A DNA stretch of 64,000 nucleotides from the NCBI GenBank assembly GCA_017795025.1, contig CP051243.1:1488001-1552000 (forward strand). Direction: 5' to 3'. Every line of letters begins with the position of its first letter. Position 1 is the first letter of the stretch. The stretch comes from Flavobacteriales bacterium (GTDB lineage Bacteria > Bacteroidota > Bacteroidia > Flavobacteriales > Schleiferiaceae). The position numbers and the translations under genes were made by a program. Positions 47,828 through 57,167 of this stretch are shown here, one piece after another. Below the pieces are notes generated by a model. That model saw nothing but the letters and a program-made list of their open reading frames with translations, did no database searches and had not been told where the DNA came from.

Positions 47828-49132
47828 TTAATCCTCTGCTTGGCCCTTCTTTCGAGGAATGTGCACGGTAAAACAGGAACCTTTATCCTTAACCGATCGA
47901 ACTTCGATGGTACCGTTCATATAACTCAGGAATTCAGCACATAACATCAAACCCAAGCCCACTCCTTTTTCTCTATTTGTTCCAAGGCCTACTTCCCGAT
48001 GGGGTGAAAATAATTTGCTTCTTTGCTCCTCGGTCATTCCGATTCCATTATCCTCCACTTCTAAACGAAGCTCAGATTCCAGCTCATAGGCTCTAATTTT
48101 AATCCAGCCTCCCGATGCGGTAAACTTAATAGCATTGCTAATGAGGTTGCGAATAATCATTTCGAGCATATCTGCGTCTCCATAAACACTCCCCTCCCCA
48201 TCATCAATTAATACCTTTAAACTTATCCCCTTCGAATCAGCCAAAGGACTTAAATGCTCCCCAACCATCTGAATCAATTTAGGATAATCCACTCTGGTGG
48301 CTTGATAGGCTTTAGTATCGCGTTTTGCCCAGCGAAGTAAATTATCGAGAAGAGCACGGCTATTTCGCGTGAGTCGCAGAAGCTCCTTAGACATAATTCG
48401 TCGCTCATTCTCGGGCACCCCTCCGTGCTCCATAACGTTCAAAAAACCTTCAATTCCCGATAAGGGGCTTCTTAAATCATGGCCAATAATGGAAAACAAA
48501 CGATCCTTTTGAGCGGCTAATTCTTGGGTTTCGATAATTTGTTGTTCCATCTTCTGACTTAACTGCTGGAGTTTTGCGGATTTCTCTGAAAGCTGCTTGG
48601 TATTATAGTCATAAGTCTGTTTAAGGTAGACCGTACCCAAGTAAAAGATTAGCGCGAAACTGAGGTAAATAAGGTAGTATATACCCGCTGTGATTGTATC
48701 TGGTAAGGGGGTTAGCACAAATATTAGGTAGGCCCCTAAAAGCACCACATAGGCCAGGTGTAACCTTTGCTCTAGGGTCGAACTAGCCGTTGCCAGCGAC
48801 ATTAAAAAGTAAAGTAACATCCCATAAATAACCGGCCCCTTAAGAAAGGCCGTGATTGGAAAAAGTATTTGAGCGAACGCTAAACTCAGAACGAAGAGCA
48901 AGATTTTAGCTAAAACCAATTTGCGCCAATAGCGCACTACTGAGTAGTTACAAAAAAGACCAACTCCTAAAAAGAGAAAGTAGAAGGCGACACCAGAATG
49001 ATAAAAAAGATAAATGGGTAAAGCTAGGAGCACCATGCTGATTGACATCAAAAAGGTGGTGCTCATAAATAAGCGCTCCTCAATACTGAAGTTGCTCGAA
49101 ATGCCAAGTTTCTTCCATATAAACTGTTCCAT
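47828..49132 (-). CDS. Membrane-bound sensor histidine kinase (orphan)
   Basis: The 434-residue product has about six transmembrane helices in residues 22-170, with no large extracellular sensor loop. A coiled-coil linker follows, then HisKA with the H-box LFSIIGHDLRSPLSGIEGF (His 218). The HATPase_c domain shows the N-box NLISNAIKFT, G1 LEVEDNGIGM and G2 REKGVGLGLML. It should autophosphorylate in response to a membrane or intracellular cue. No response regulator is adjacent, so the partner is unknown. Its signal cannot be inferred. Confidence 0.92.
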   Translation of the reverse strand: MEQFIWKKLGISSNFSIEERLFMSTTFLMSISMVLLALPIYLFYHSGVAFYFLFLGVGLFCNYSVVRYWRKLVLAKILLFVLSLAFAQILFPITAFLKGPVIYGMLLYFLMSLATASSTLEQRLHLAYVVLLGAYLIFVLTPLPDTITAGIYYLIYLSFALIFYLGTVYLKQTYDYNTKQLSEKSAKLQQLSQKMEQQIIETQELAAQKDRLFSIIGHDLRSPLSGIEGFLNVMEHGGVPENERRIMSKELLRLTRNSRALLDNLLRWAKRDTKAYQATRVDYPKLIQMVGEHLSPLADSKGISLKVLIDDGEGSVYGDADMLEMIIRNLISNAIKFTASGGWIKIRAYELESELRLEVEDNGIGMTEEQRSKLFSPHREVGLGTNREKGVGLGLMLCAEFLSYMNGTIEVRSVKDKGSCFTVHIPRKKGQAED

Positions 49133-49252
49133 GAGTAGCGCAGTTAATGCTCAGGCCAATTTAGGGGAAAAATAAGGAAACAGCCGTGGGCTTCCCCAAA
49201 GCTTAGTGACCAGTAGATCGAAAAGTAATCCTAATTTTTGAAGCTGAGGTTA

Positions 49253-50425
49253 TTACTTCAGCAAGGTGATAAAACCTCGTTTAATACGTGTCTTGGTTTC
49301 TCTCTCGCTACTAAAGCGATATTCGAGGGTATAGGTATATACTCCCTTATGTTTAGCATTTTTTCCATCCCAACCCACTTCTGGACTTTGGGTTTCAAAA
49401 ACCTTACGACCCCATTTATCAAAAATGCGTAAGTCGTATAACTCCAAATAACCATCGGCATCGCAAATAGGCGTTATGATAAAGATATCGTTGCGTCCAT
49501 CGCCATTAGGTGTAAAAGCATTCGGAGCATAGGTAATACACTCTTCGCAATTTACTTGCTCGACGAGTAATGAATCGGTGAAGCTGCAAATGCCGTTGGA
49601 TATAGTGGCGGTGTACAGGCCTGGCTTGGTAATGATGTAATTCGAAGTGGTTGTTTCGTCATTCCAAACAACGGAGATATTTGGCCCAGCAACTCGTAAG
49701 TCGATACGGCCTTCTTGACAAATCACGGTGTCTTCAGGCAATTGCGGAAGATCATTTTCCACAACCTCAACGTAGTCAATCATGTAATACGCGGTAGATG
49801 GACTCCCAGCATTTTCCAAGGGAACGGCCATAGTTTCGTTATCCTGACTAAAGTTTCCAATGGTAATGTAGCGCTCGCCTCCTTTTGCTTTGATAATTCC
49901 GCAAACAGCAGTCCAATAGTTCACTTGGGTGATAGGATCACTGGCTACTACTTGGGGACTGGCGGGAATCAGGTTATCGGCTCGAACGGTATCAATAACT
50001 GTATCGGTGAGAAGCAAACCTATATTATTGATGCCGTAGCTATCGCCTTTCAAATCGTTATTGCGAGGAAGAACGTAAAAGCTTACGCGATAAAATTTCC
50101 CCTCTTCCAAAGGACTTTTTAGTTCTGTGTGGAGGTATTCTCGGTTAAAATTGGTTCCGTCTGTACCATATACGTCGATACCGGCAAAACCCTCTCCATC
50201 AAAAGGCAGGGCATTATTAGTGGCAGAGTCGCTTCCTGGAAAACCGCAAGGATGATAATAATCGGGATCACCATTGTAGAAATCCCAAGGATTAACATAA
50301 TTATTGAAAATAGAGTCCACGATAGGACAATTCCCAGTATTCTCGAGAGAACCGTTCCGAACCAAATTTTGACCGAAAAGGGAAACTCCGACAACAAGGA
50401 AAAACAAAAGGCTTAGCTTCTTCAT
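49253..50425 (-). CDS. Secreted protein with gliding-motility-associated C-terminal domain
   Basis: The product is 390 residues from ATG 50425 (MKKLSLLFFLVVGVSLFGQ). An upstream in-frame codon at 50455 would add ten residues before the signal peptide and is rejected. Residues about 20-225 form a beta-rich domain beginning NLVRNGSLENTGNCP, like the OmpA-associated or jelly-roll N-terminal domains of Bacteroidota gliding-CTD proteins. An Ig-like unit follows (GLYTATISNG), and a CHU_C-type sorting domain ends the protein (YAPNAFTPNGDGRNDIF, IFDKWGRKVFE). It is type IX secretion cargo. The function beyond secretion is unknown. Confidence 0.9.
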   Translation of the reverse strand: MKKLSLLFFLVVGVSLFGQNLVRNGSLENTGNCPIVDSIFNNYVNPWDFYNGDPDYYHPCGFPGSDSATNNALPFDGEGFAGIDVYGTDGTNFNREYLHTELKSPLEEGKFYRVSFYVLPRNNDLKGDSYGINNIGLLLTDTVIDTVRADNLIPASPQVVASDPITQVNYWTAVCGIIKAKGGERYITIGNFSQDNETMAVPLENAGSPSTAYYMIDYVEVVENDLPQLPEDTVICQEGRIDLRVAGPNISVVWNDETTTSNYIITKPGLYTATISNGICSFTDSLLVEQVNCEECITYAPNAFTPNGDGRNDIFIITPICDADGYLELYDLRIFDKWGRKVFETQSPEVGWDGKNAKHKGVYTYTLEYRFSSERETKTRIKRGFITLLK

Positions 50426-50464
50426 ATATAAAACCCTAAGGCTTGCAAATCTCACTGATTGGCT

Positions 50465-50496
50465 AAAATATAAAAACCTACACTTAGTGTGGCCAA
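50465..50496 (-). promoter_or_regulatory. Candidate promoter with internal palindrome (gliding-CTD gene)
   Basis: On the minus strand TTG (50496-50494) and TATATTTT (50472-50465, one mismatch from TAnnTTTG) are 21 bases apart. The spacer holds the palindrome ACACTTAGTGT (50480-50490), which could be an operator. Confidence 0.4.
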
Positions 50497-50626
50497 GGTT
50501 TAAAATATTAAACGCAAAAAGCAGAATTTATTGACTTTGAAATCAAGGCACAATTCCTTCTATTACGAATGGCTCAAAATAGTTATTTATTATATGCTTA
50601 ACTCACGCACATATTCTAAGCTTTAT

Positions 50627-50634
50627 TACTTTCG
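50627..50634 (+). promoter_or_regulatory. Candidate -7 element of the surface-sugar operon
   Basis: TACTTTCG is one mismatch from TAnnTTTG, 21 bases before the GTG start at 50656. No -33 box is obvious. Confidence 0.35.
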
Positions 50635-50655
50635 CAATCAATTTATTTCAATATT

Positions 50656-51240
50656 GTGAATATAGATTCATATTTCGCTCATCCTACAGCGGTTATTGAC
50701 GAGGGAGCGTCTATTGGTGCAGGGACTAAGATTTGGCATTTTTCGCACATTATGCCTAATGCCATCCTAGGTGAAAATTGCAATTTAGGACAGAACGTAG
50801 TAGTAAGTCCAGATGTGAAGCTAGGTCGAAATGTGAAGGTCCAGAATAACATTTCAATCTATACAGGTGTGATTTGTGAGGATGATGTGTTCCTTGGACC
50901 TTCTATGGTATTTACTAATGTGACTAACCCGCGGTCGGCAGTAAATAGAAGAAATTCGTACACACGTACAACAGTTGGGAAAGGTGCTAGTATTGGTGCC
51001 AATGCCACCATCGTTTGCGGACATGATATTGGTGAATTTGCTTTTATAGGTGCTGGAGCGGTTGTAACCAAAACTGTTAAGCCTTATGCATTAATGGTTG
51101 GAAATCCCGCGAGGCAGATTGGTTGGATGTCTCAATATGGGCACCGGTTAACTTTCGATGAAAACAATATGGCTGTTTGTCCGGAAAGCGGTCAGAAATA
51201 TAAATTAGTAGAAGATCAAGTAATTCTTAACAATGACTAA
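50656..51240 (+). CDS. Nucleotide-sugar N-acetyltransferase, left-handed beta-helix (WlbB/WbpD-like)
   Basis: The 194-residue product starts at a GTG. It begins SYFAHPTAVIDEGASIGAGT and is built of hexapeptide repeats (IGAGTKIW, LGENCNLGQNV, IGANATIVCGHDIG). The family N-acetylates UDP-2-acetamido-3-amino-uronic acid on the way to di-N-acetylated uronic sugars of O-antigen or capsule. It overlaps the next gene by eight bases, and that gene matches the dehydrogenase of the same pathway. The aminotransferase step is not encoded in the window. Substrate assignment is by family and context. Confidence 0.85.
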   Translation: MNIDSYFAHPTAVIDEGASIGAGTKIWHFSHIMPNAILGENCNLGQNVVVSPDVKLGRNVKVQNNISIYTGVICEDDVFLGPSMVFTNVTNPRSAVNRRNSYTRTTVGKGASIGANATIVCGHDIGEFAFIGAGAVVTKTVKPYALMVGNPARQIGWMSQYGHRLTFDENNMAVCPESGQKYKLVEDQVILNND

Positions 51241-52261
51241 AGAATCTGCGGTTAAATTCGCTGTTATCGGATGCGGCCATATTGGCAAGAGACATGCTGA
51301 AATGATTTGGCAAAATCAGGAATCTGAGCTTGTAGCGGTTTGCGACATCAGACCACGAGAGGAGTTGGGCCTTGACCCAAAATACAAGGACATTCCGATT
51401 TATTCAGGTTTAAGCGAATTACTAAATGCAAAATTGGATGTTGACGTAATTAGTATTGCCACACCAAATGGCTTACATGCAGAGCAAGCTTTGGCTTGCT
51501 TGAATGGTGGGTATCATGTCGTTGTCGAAAAACCCATTGGTTTAAAAAAGACCGATGCTGAAAAGATCATATTCACTGCGCTTCATAAAAACAAGCACGT
51601 ATTCGCGGTAATGCAAAATCGTTACTCCCCTCCCTCCGAGTGGATTAAAGAGTTGGTAGATAGCGGAAAGCTAGGCCGTATCAATATGGTACAGATTAAT
51701 TGCTATTGGAACCGTGACGAGCGTTACTATAAACCAGGCAACTGGCATGGCGACAAAAACTTAGATGGTGGTACCTTGTTTACCCAATTTTCGCATTTTA
51801 TTGATATCATGTACTGGCTCTTTGGAGATGTTGAAAACATTAAAGGTCGCATGGTGGACTTTAATCATCATGATAGTACCGATTTCGAAGATTCTGGGAT
51901 ACTAAGTTTCGACTTTACCGATGGAGGAATGGGTGTATTAAATTTCAGCACTTCTTGTTGGGGTACAAATTTCGAAAGTAGCCTAACGGTTCTTGGTGAA
52001 AAAGGCACCATCAAAATTGGTGGACAATACATGAATGAGGTTGAATACTGCCATGTCCAAGATTATGAGATGCCAACATTAAAAGCTTCCAATCCACCTA
52101 ATGACTATGGTCCATATAAAGGAAGTGCAGCAAACCACGTATACATAGTCCAAAATGTTATTGATGTTTTAAAGGGTAGAGCAACCATTACCACGAATGC
52201 TCTCGAAGGCCTTAAAGTTGTTGATATCATTGAACGCATGTATAAAGCTGTGAATGAATAG
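51233..52261 (+). CDS. Gfo/Idh/MocA-family sugar dehydrogenase (WlbA/WbpB-like)
   Basis: The 342-residue product has an N-terminal Rossmann motif (FAVIGCGHIGKRHAEM), the family signature VVEKPIGLKK, and a C-terminal alpha/beta domain with GNWHGDKNLDGGTLFTQFSH, where the conserved His and Asp line the active site. WlbA-type enzymes oxidise C3 of UDP-GlcNAc-uronate, making the 3-keto sugar for transamination. Overlap with the acetyltransferase gene supports a shared pathway. Confidence 0.88.
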   Translation: MTKESAVKFAVIGCGHIGKRHAEMIWQNQESELVAVCDIRPREELGLDPKYKDIPIYSGLSELLNAKLDVDVISIATPNGLHAEQALACLNGGYHVVVEKPIGLKKTDAEKIIFTALHKNKHVFAVMQNRYSPPSEWIKELVDSGKLGRINMVQINCYWNRDERYYKPGNWHGDKNLDGGTLFTQFSHFIDIMYWLFGDVENIKGRMVDFNHHDSTDFEDSGILSFDFTDGGMGVLNFSTSCWGTNFESSLTVLGEKGTIKIGGQYMNEVEYCHVQDYEMPTLKASNPPNDYGPYKGSAANHVYIVQNVIDVLKGRATITTNALEGLKVVDIIERMYKAVNE

Positions 52262-52266
52262 TTTTC

Positions 52267-54039
52267 TTGCTTAGTCCCGAATTCCATAGCCTCGCCAGCC
52301 TAATAATAATCGGTGGTCTTATCACCGTTTTGGTCGCTGATAGGTTTAAAACCTCATTAGTTTTTTTATTTGCAGGTGCGGCACTTATAATTTCAGGGGT
52401 GCACAAAAGCCAAGATTTTATCGAAGGCTTAAGCAATCCTTCAATTATTAAAATATTTCTCTTAATTGTCATTACAGCCGGTATCAATGAGACCTTTGAT
52501 TTGGCCACTTTTTTAAACCGGCTATTTAAAGGAGTAAAAGGTCCTCAGGGCTTTATTGTGAGAATGGGAGCAACGGTTGCAAGTCTATCCGCTTTCATGA
52601 ATAATACCCCAGTTGTTAACGTAATGATTCCGTACGTATATCAATGGGGTAAAGCTAGAAATATAGCTCCTTCAAAACTTCTAATGCCCCTTTCCTTTTC
52701 TGCAATAATGGGAGGCGTTATCACTTTAATTGGGACATCTACAAACCTCTTACTTAACGGTTTAATCGTGGATGCTGGATTGCAACCATTGGGCTTTTTC
52801 GATTTTACAGGTCCGGGATTAGCAATTACCATAATTGGCATCATCGTACTAGCCCTTCTCGCTCCAATAATACTCAAAGATCGGGACGAACATAGTCAGG
52901 ACATTGTCGTAAACCAGAGGGAATACCTGATTGAAATGAGATTGAAAAACTCCTCTAGTATAATTGGTCAAACTATTGAAGAGGCCGGTTTAAGAAACTT
53001 AGAGGGGATTTTCCTTACCGAGATTATTAGAGGAAAGAGGGAGCTGGCTCCAGTGCCGCCTACAACAGTTCTTGAAAAGGATGACGTATTACTTTTTGCG
53101 GGAGACACCAATTTAATTACCTCTATCACCAATAGAATTGATGGTTTAGAACTTTCAAAGGCAACTGAATTTAACTTAACAGATAATACTTCCTACGTTG
53201 AGGCAATTGTCGCCCAAAACTCCCAGTTAGACCGAAAAAATGCTAAGGAAACCGGTTTCCGGCAGAAATATGATGCTGCGATAATTGGAATTCATAGAAG
53301 AGGAGAAAAAGTTTCCGGCAAAATTGGGTCCATCGACCTACGAATTGGAGACGTATTGCTAATGGTAACCGGACCTAGGTTTATGGAGTTAAGCGCCAAA
53401 AGCAGTGATTTTATAATATTACAAGAACATCAGACCTACCAATCACTTCCATCTAGATCCAAATGGATTTTTTGGATTATTAGCTTTTTAGGTATTGCTC
53501 TGAATATTATTGGAATTATAAGCTTCTTGGAACTACTATTACTAATTCTTGCTACTCAAGTGGGAACTAAGATGGTCTATCTCAACCTAATAAAAAGAGT
53601 ACTGAGCTTGGATTTGCTCATAATACTTTTGGTCTCCTTAAGCCTGGGCGATAGTCTAATAAGTTCTGGTGCAGCAAAGCTAATAACGGATAATCTATTT
53701 GCTGGAGCATCGTCATGGACTCCTTTTGGGCTCATAAGCTTAGTTTTTATCACCTCTTGGTTACTCACTTCGTTTGTTACAAATGTGGCTGCCGTTTCAA
53801 TAATTTTCCCAATTGCTTATAGTCTTGCTTTAAGTTCAAGCATCCCTTACAGCGCTATATTTTTAAGCGCGGCCTTTGGAGCCTCCTGTAGCTTTATAAC
53901 ACCTTTTGCCTATCAAACTAATTTGATGGTCATGGAACTTGGGAAATATAAGTTTAACGACTTCTTTAAATTTGGCTTGATTATAAGCATCATCTACACC
54001 GCTACTTTCTTAAGCTACATCAAGTTCTTTTATTTATAA
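52267..54039 (+). CDS. SLC13/DASS-family permease with TrkA-C domains, likely sulfate or other anion transporter
   Basis: The 590-residue product has about 11 transmembrane helices in two halves with the family motifs NNTPVVNVMIPYV and GTSTNLLLNG. Two cytoplasmic TrkA-C-like domains lie in the middle (about 215-390, with IGQTIEEAGLRNLEGIFL and KIGSIDLRIGDVLLMV). The start is a TTG at 52267, five bases after the previous stop; no ATG precedes the first helix. Placement directly before cysC, in a cluster with cysN and cysD, suggests sulfate as substrate; this is inferred. Confidence 0.87.
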   Translation: MLSPEFHSLASLIIIGGLITVLVADRFKTSLVFLFAGAALIISGVHKSQDFIEGLSNPSIIKIFLLIVITAGINETFDLATFLNRLFKGVKGPQGFIVRMGATVASLSAFMNNTPVVNVMIPYVYQWGKARNIAPSKLLMPLSFSAIMGGVITLIGTSTNLLLNGLIVDAGLQPLGFFDFTGPGLAITIIGIIVLALLAPIILKDRDEHSQDIVVNQREYLIEMRLKNSSSIIGQTIEEAGLRNLEGIFLTEIIRGKRELAPVPPTTVLEKDDVLLFAGDTNLITSITNRIDGLELSKATEFNLTDNTSYVEAIVAQNSQLDRKNAKETGFRQKYDAAIIGIHRRGEKVSGKIGSIDLRIGDVLLMVTGPRFMELSAKSSDFIILQEHQTYQSLPSRSKWIFWIISFLGIALNIIGIISFLELLLLILATQVGTKMVYLNLIKRVLSLDLLIILLVSLSLGDSLISSGAAKLITDNLFAGASSWTPFGLISLVFITSWLLTSFVTNVAAVSIIFPIAYSLALSSSIPYSAIFLSAAFGASCSFITPFAYQTNLMVMELGKYKFNDFFKFGLIISIIYTATFLSYIKFFYL

Positions 54040-54047
54040 AATTAACT

Positions 54048-54638
54048 ATGGAAAAATTACATATTATTCCTCACAACCACTCGATATCTGCTTCTGATAG
54101 AAATGAGCTAAATGGTCATAGAGGGCTGGTTGTTTGGTTTGTTGGCTTAAGCGGTTCTGGTAAGTCTACAATCGCATCCGAACTCGAAAGAAGACTTTTC
54201 GAAGAAGGGCGACACACTTACATCTTGGACGGCGATAACATCCGTTCCGGCCTCAATTCAGATCTCGACTTTTCAGATGCTTCGCGAAAGGAGAATCTGC
54301 GCCGCATTACAGAAGTAGCGAAATTGATGGTTGATGCTGGATTAATAGTGCTTACCGCCTTTATAACACCTTTTGAGGCCGAGCGACAAAAAGCTAAAGC
54401 AGTTATTGGAGAAGACAATTATTTAGAGGTCTTCGTTAACTGCCCTATTGAAGAATGTGAAAAAAGGGACGTAAAAGGTCTATATGCCAAAGCTAGAAGG
54501 GGTGAAATCTCTAACTTCACTGGCATTTCTTCGCCATTTGAAGAGCCACAAACACCTGATATTAAAGTACCCAGCCACCAACTTAGTGTAGAAGAAGCCG
54601 TAACAGTGGTTTTAAATACCTTGAAGGACAAACTATAA
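54048..54638 (+). CDS. cysC: Adenylylsulfate kinase
   Basis: The 196-residue product phosphorylates adenosine 5'-phosphosulfate to PAPS. P-loop GLSGSGKSTIASELE, DGDNIRSGLNSDLDFSD and the FINCPLE-like VFVNCPIEECEKRDVKGLYA are present, as is the GISSPFEEPQ motif. It is a stand-alone kinase, not fused to CysN. It follows the SLC13 permease by eight bases and faces cysN across a shared terminator. Confidence 0.96.
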   Translation: MEKLHIIPHNHSISASDRNELNGHRGLVVWFVGLSGSGKSTIASELERRLFEEGRHTYILDGDNIRSGLNSDLDFSDASRKENLRRITEVAKLMVDAGLIVLTAFITPFEAERQKAKAVIGEDNYLEVFVNCPIEECEKRDVKGLYAKARRGEISNFTGISSPFEEPQTPDIKVPSHQLSVEEAVTVVLNTLKDKL

Positions 54639-54652
54639 ACCCATTATCAAAA

Positions 54653-54686
54653 AATAAAGGCTCCCTATATAAGGAGCCTTTATTTT
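54653..54686. terminator. Bidirectional terminator between cysC and cysN
   Basis: AATAAAGGCTCC (54653-54664) pairs perfectly with GGAGCCTTTATT (54673-54684). The loop is eight bases, with a T-rich tail on the plus strand and an A-rich flank giving T-rich sequence on the minus strand. It serves both convergent genes. Confidence 0.85.
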
Positions 54687-54700
54687 AACTTGAGCTTTCA

Positions 54701-55969
54701 TTAAAGCCGAATCATACCGGCAGCAACGGTTTCGTTAGTTGACTCGTCAACTAAAATAATGGAGCCCGTATTTCGATTGTCATTGTATTCATCGATGAAT
54801 AACGGCTTGGTAGAGCGAATTTTCACTCTAACAATATCGTTCATCTTAATCTCTTTATCATCTTCAATGCGGTGAAGAGTATTAATATTCACCTTATAAA
54901 GGACTTCTTTAATCATACAACGCGCCTCGTTAGTTGTATGTCGAAGGGTATATTTAGCTCTTGGTTGTGCTGACCTATTGTTTAACCAACAAAGCATTAC
55001 ATCTAAATCCTGAGTCACCTCTGGTTGATTGTTTGGACGCACAATCATATCACCTCTACTAATATCTATGTCATCTTCTAAGGTGATTGTAACAGACATT
55101 GGGGAGAAAGCCTCTTCTATCGGCCCTTCCATAGTATCGATGGATTTTATCTTTGACGAAAAGCCGCTAGGAAGAACCAAGACTTCATCGCCTGGTTTGT
55201 AAATCCCTCCAGCTACTCGACCAGCATAACCGCGGTAATCATGGTGTAGATCATTTTTAGGACGGAGAACCGTTTGCACTGGAAAACGAGCATTAACGTG
55301 ATCTTGGTCGCTGGAAATATGAATGGTTTCAAGGGTATGAAGAAGTGTTTCTCCATTATACCATGGAGTGTGTTCACTCCTATTCACCACGTTATCTCCG
55401 TGTAAAGCAGAGATAGGCACAAATCGAATGTCATTTACATTGAGTTTAGAGGCAAACTCCTTGTACTGCTCCACTATTTCGTTAAATCTCTCTTCACTGT
55501 AATCCACCAAGTCCATCTTATTAATACAAATTACCAAGTGCGGAATTTGTAATAAGCTAGCGATGAAAGAATGTCGGCAAGTTTGCTCGACCACACCGTG
55601 ACGAGCGTCAACTAACAATAGCGCCAAATTAGCAGTGGATGCTCCCGTAACCATATTTCTGGTGTACTGAATATGACCTGGGGTATCAGCTATAATGAAT
55701 TTTCTTTTAGGGGTGGCGAAGTATCTATAGGCCACATCAATGGTAATTCCCTGTTCACGCTCGTCTCTAAGACCATCTGTCAATAAAGCTAAGTCTACGT
55801 GATCAACTCCTCGCTTTTTACTGCTATTTTCTACTGACTCTAATTGGTCTTCAAAAATGGACTTCGAATCAAAAAGTAATCGACCAATTAAGGTACTTTT
55901 CCCATCATCAACACTACCCGCCGTCGTAAAACGGAGTAGTTGCATATCTAAATAACTTGTATCGCTCAT
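54701..55969 (-). CDS. cysN: Sulfate adenylyltransferase subunit 1 (GTPase)
   Basis: The product is 422 residues from ATG 55969 (MSDTSYLDMQLLRFTTAGSV). The open frame extends to 56158 but would overlap cysD, so the internal ATG is chosen. GTPase motifs are G1 GSVDDGKST, G3 DTPGH and G4 NKMD, followed by EF-Tu-like beta domains. With CysD it makes APS from sulfate and ATP, coupled to GTP hydrolysis. It lies 25 bases downstream of cysD. Confidence 0.95.
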   Translation of the reverse strand: MSDTSYLDMQLLRFTTAGSVDDGKSTLIGRLLFDSKSIFEDQLESVENSSKKRGVDHVDLALLTDGLRDEREQGITIDVAYRYFATPKRKFIIADTPGHIQYTRNMVTGASTANLALLLVDARHGVVEQTCRHSFIASLLQIPHLVICINKMDLVDYSEERFNEIVEQYKEFASKLNVNDIRFVPISALHGDNVVNRSEHTPWYNGETLLHTLETIHISSDQDHVNARFPVQTVLRPKNDLHHDYRGYAGRVAGGIYKPGDEVLVLPSGFSSKIKSIDTMEGPIEEAFSPMSVTITLEDDIDISRGDMIVRPNNQPEVTQDLDVMLCWLNNRSAQPRAKYTLRHTTNEARCMIKEVLYKVNINTLHRIEDDKEIKMNDIVRVKIRSTKPLFIDEYNDNRNTGSIILVDESTNETVAAGMIRL

Positions 55970-55994
55970 TTGATTTTTTTGTTTGGTCGTAGAC

Positions 55995-56897
55995 TTAGAA
56001 ATATCCTTGTTTCTTTCTATCCTCCATGGCAGTTTCACCACGCTTGTCGTCTGCTCTATTACCTCGCTCTGTTTGACGTGCAGAGGCCACTTCTTGAACA
56101 ATTTTCTGAAGATTATCTGCGTCGGACTCAACGCCTCCGGTAATCGTGATATCCCCAAGCGTCCGGAATCTTATCATTTTATTCTCAACCTTTTCTCCTT
56201 CTTCCAAGTTGATATAATCTGAAACCGGCAGCCAGGTATTATTGCGCCAAACCACATCTCGCTGATGGGCTATGTAGAGGCTGGGAATTTCAATATTCTC
56301 ATGCAAGATATACTGCCAAACATCCATTTCCGTCCAGTTGGAAATGGGGAAAACCCTAAAGTGCTCTCCCATATTTTTCCTACCATTAAATAGATTCCAT
56401 AATTCTGGACGCTGGTTTTTAGGGTCCCATTGTCCGAAATCATCTCGATGCGAAAAGAAGCGCTCTTTGGCACGTGCCTTTTCCTCATCACGACGGGCTC
56501 CCCCCATCGCTGCATCAATATTATTGGATTCTATTGCATCTAATAGTGTAACGGTTTGCAAGGCATTCCGACTAGCGTTTTTCCCGGTTTCTTCCTGAAC
56601 CGCACCTTCATCAATAGATTTTTGAACAGAACCAACTATTAGTTCAACACCTAGTTTCTTAACTAGGTCATCTCGAAACTTAATGGTCTCCGGGAAGTTA
56701 TGACCAGTATCAATGTGAACCAGTGGAAAGGGAATTTTCCCTGGCCAAAAAGCTTTTTTTGCCAAATGGGTTAGTACGATTGAATCCTTTCCACCACTAA
56801 AAAGAATGGCCGGATTTTCGAATTGAGCAAAGACTTCGCGAATAACAAATATTGCTTCAGCTTCTAGCTCCTTTAGATGGGTTAAAGTATATCGCAT
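55995..56897 (-). CDS. cysD: Sulfate adenylyltransferase subunit 2
   Basis: The 300-residue product belongs to the PP-loop ATP pyrophosphatase family: SGGKDSIVLTHLA, HIDTGHNFPETI, GGARRDEEKARAKER and the C-terminal basic region with RKKQGYF. It adenylylates sulfate together with CysN. The promoter element TACTTTTG sits 20-27 bases upstream on the minus strand. Confidence 0.96.
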   Translation of the reverse strand: MRYTLTHLKELEAEAIFVIREVFAQFENPAILFSGGKDSIVLTHLAKKAFWPGKIPFPLVHIDTGHNFPETIKFRDDLVKKLGVELIVGSVQKSIDEGAVQEETGKNASRNALQTVTLLDAIESNNIDAAMGGARRDEEKARAKERFFSHRDDFGQWDPKNQRPELWNLFNGRKNMGEHFRVFPISNWTEMDVWQYILHENIEIPSLYIAHQRDVVWRNNTWLPVSDYINLEEGEKVENKMIRFRTLGDITITGGVESDADNLQKIVQEVASARQTERGNRADDKRGETAMEDRKKQGYF

Positions 56898-56916
56898 AAT
56901 TCTTAGAAATACTCGA

Positions 56917-56924
56917 CAAAAGTA
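56917..56924 (-). promoter_or_regulatory. cysD -7 promoter element
   Basis: The minus strand reads TACTTTTG, a perfect TAnnTTTG, 19 bases before the cysD ATG at 56897. No -33 box is seen at normal spacing, so an activator may be needed. Confidence 0.45.
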
Positions 56925-57134
56925 ATACTTGCAAATTAGTCTTCCTTGGGATTTAGAAAGAATAGGCCTTAATCATAAGATTTTTTAAAAATCAAATAGC
57001 CTAATCGTTAGAGGCCTTAGTGATTTAGAAGGTTCAGATTATTTCTATGCATGAATCTTAAAGAAAATACGAATATAATATTCTGTTAAAGATCCATTGA
57101 ACCCCACGTAAAACTTACCGAAGATAAAAAGTGA

Positions 57135-57142
57135 TACCTTTG
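57135..57142 (+). promoter_or_regulatory. -7 element of the sugar transferase gene
   Basis: TACCTTTG matches TAnnTTTG and lies 25 bases before the ATG at 57168. Confidence 0.45.
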
Positions 57143-57167
57143 CATCGTAAACCCTTAATTAACTGCG

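Noticed and set aside
55970..56158. N-terminal extension of CysN
   Set aside because: It would overlap cysD by over 160 bases and has no CysN-like sequence before MSDTSYLDMQLL.
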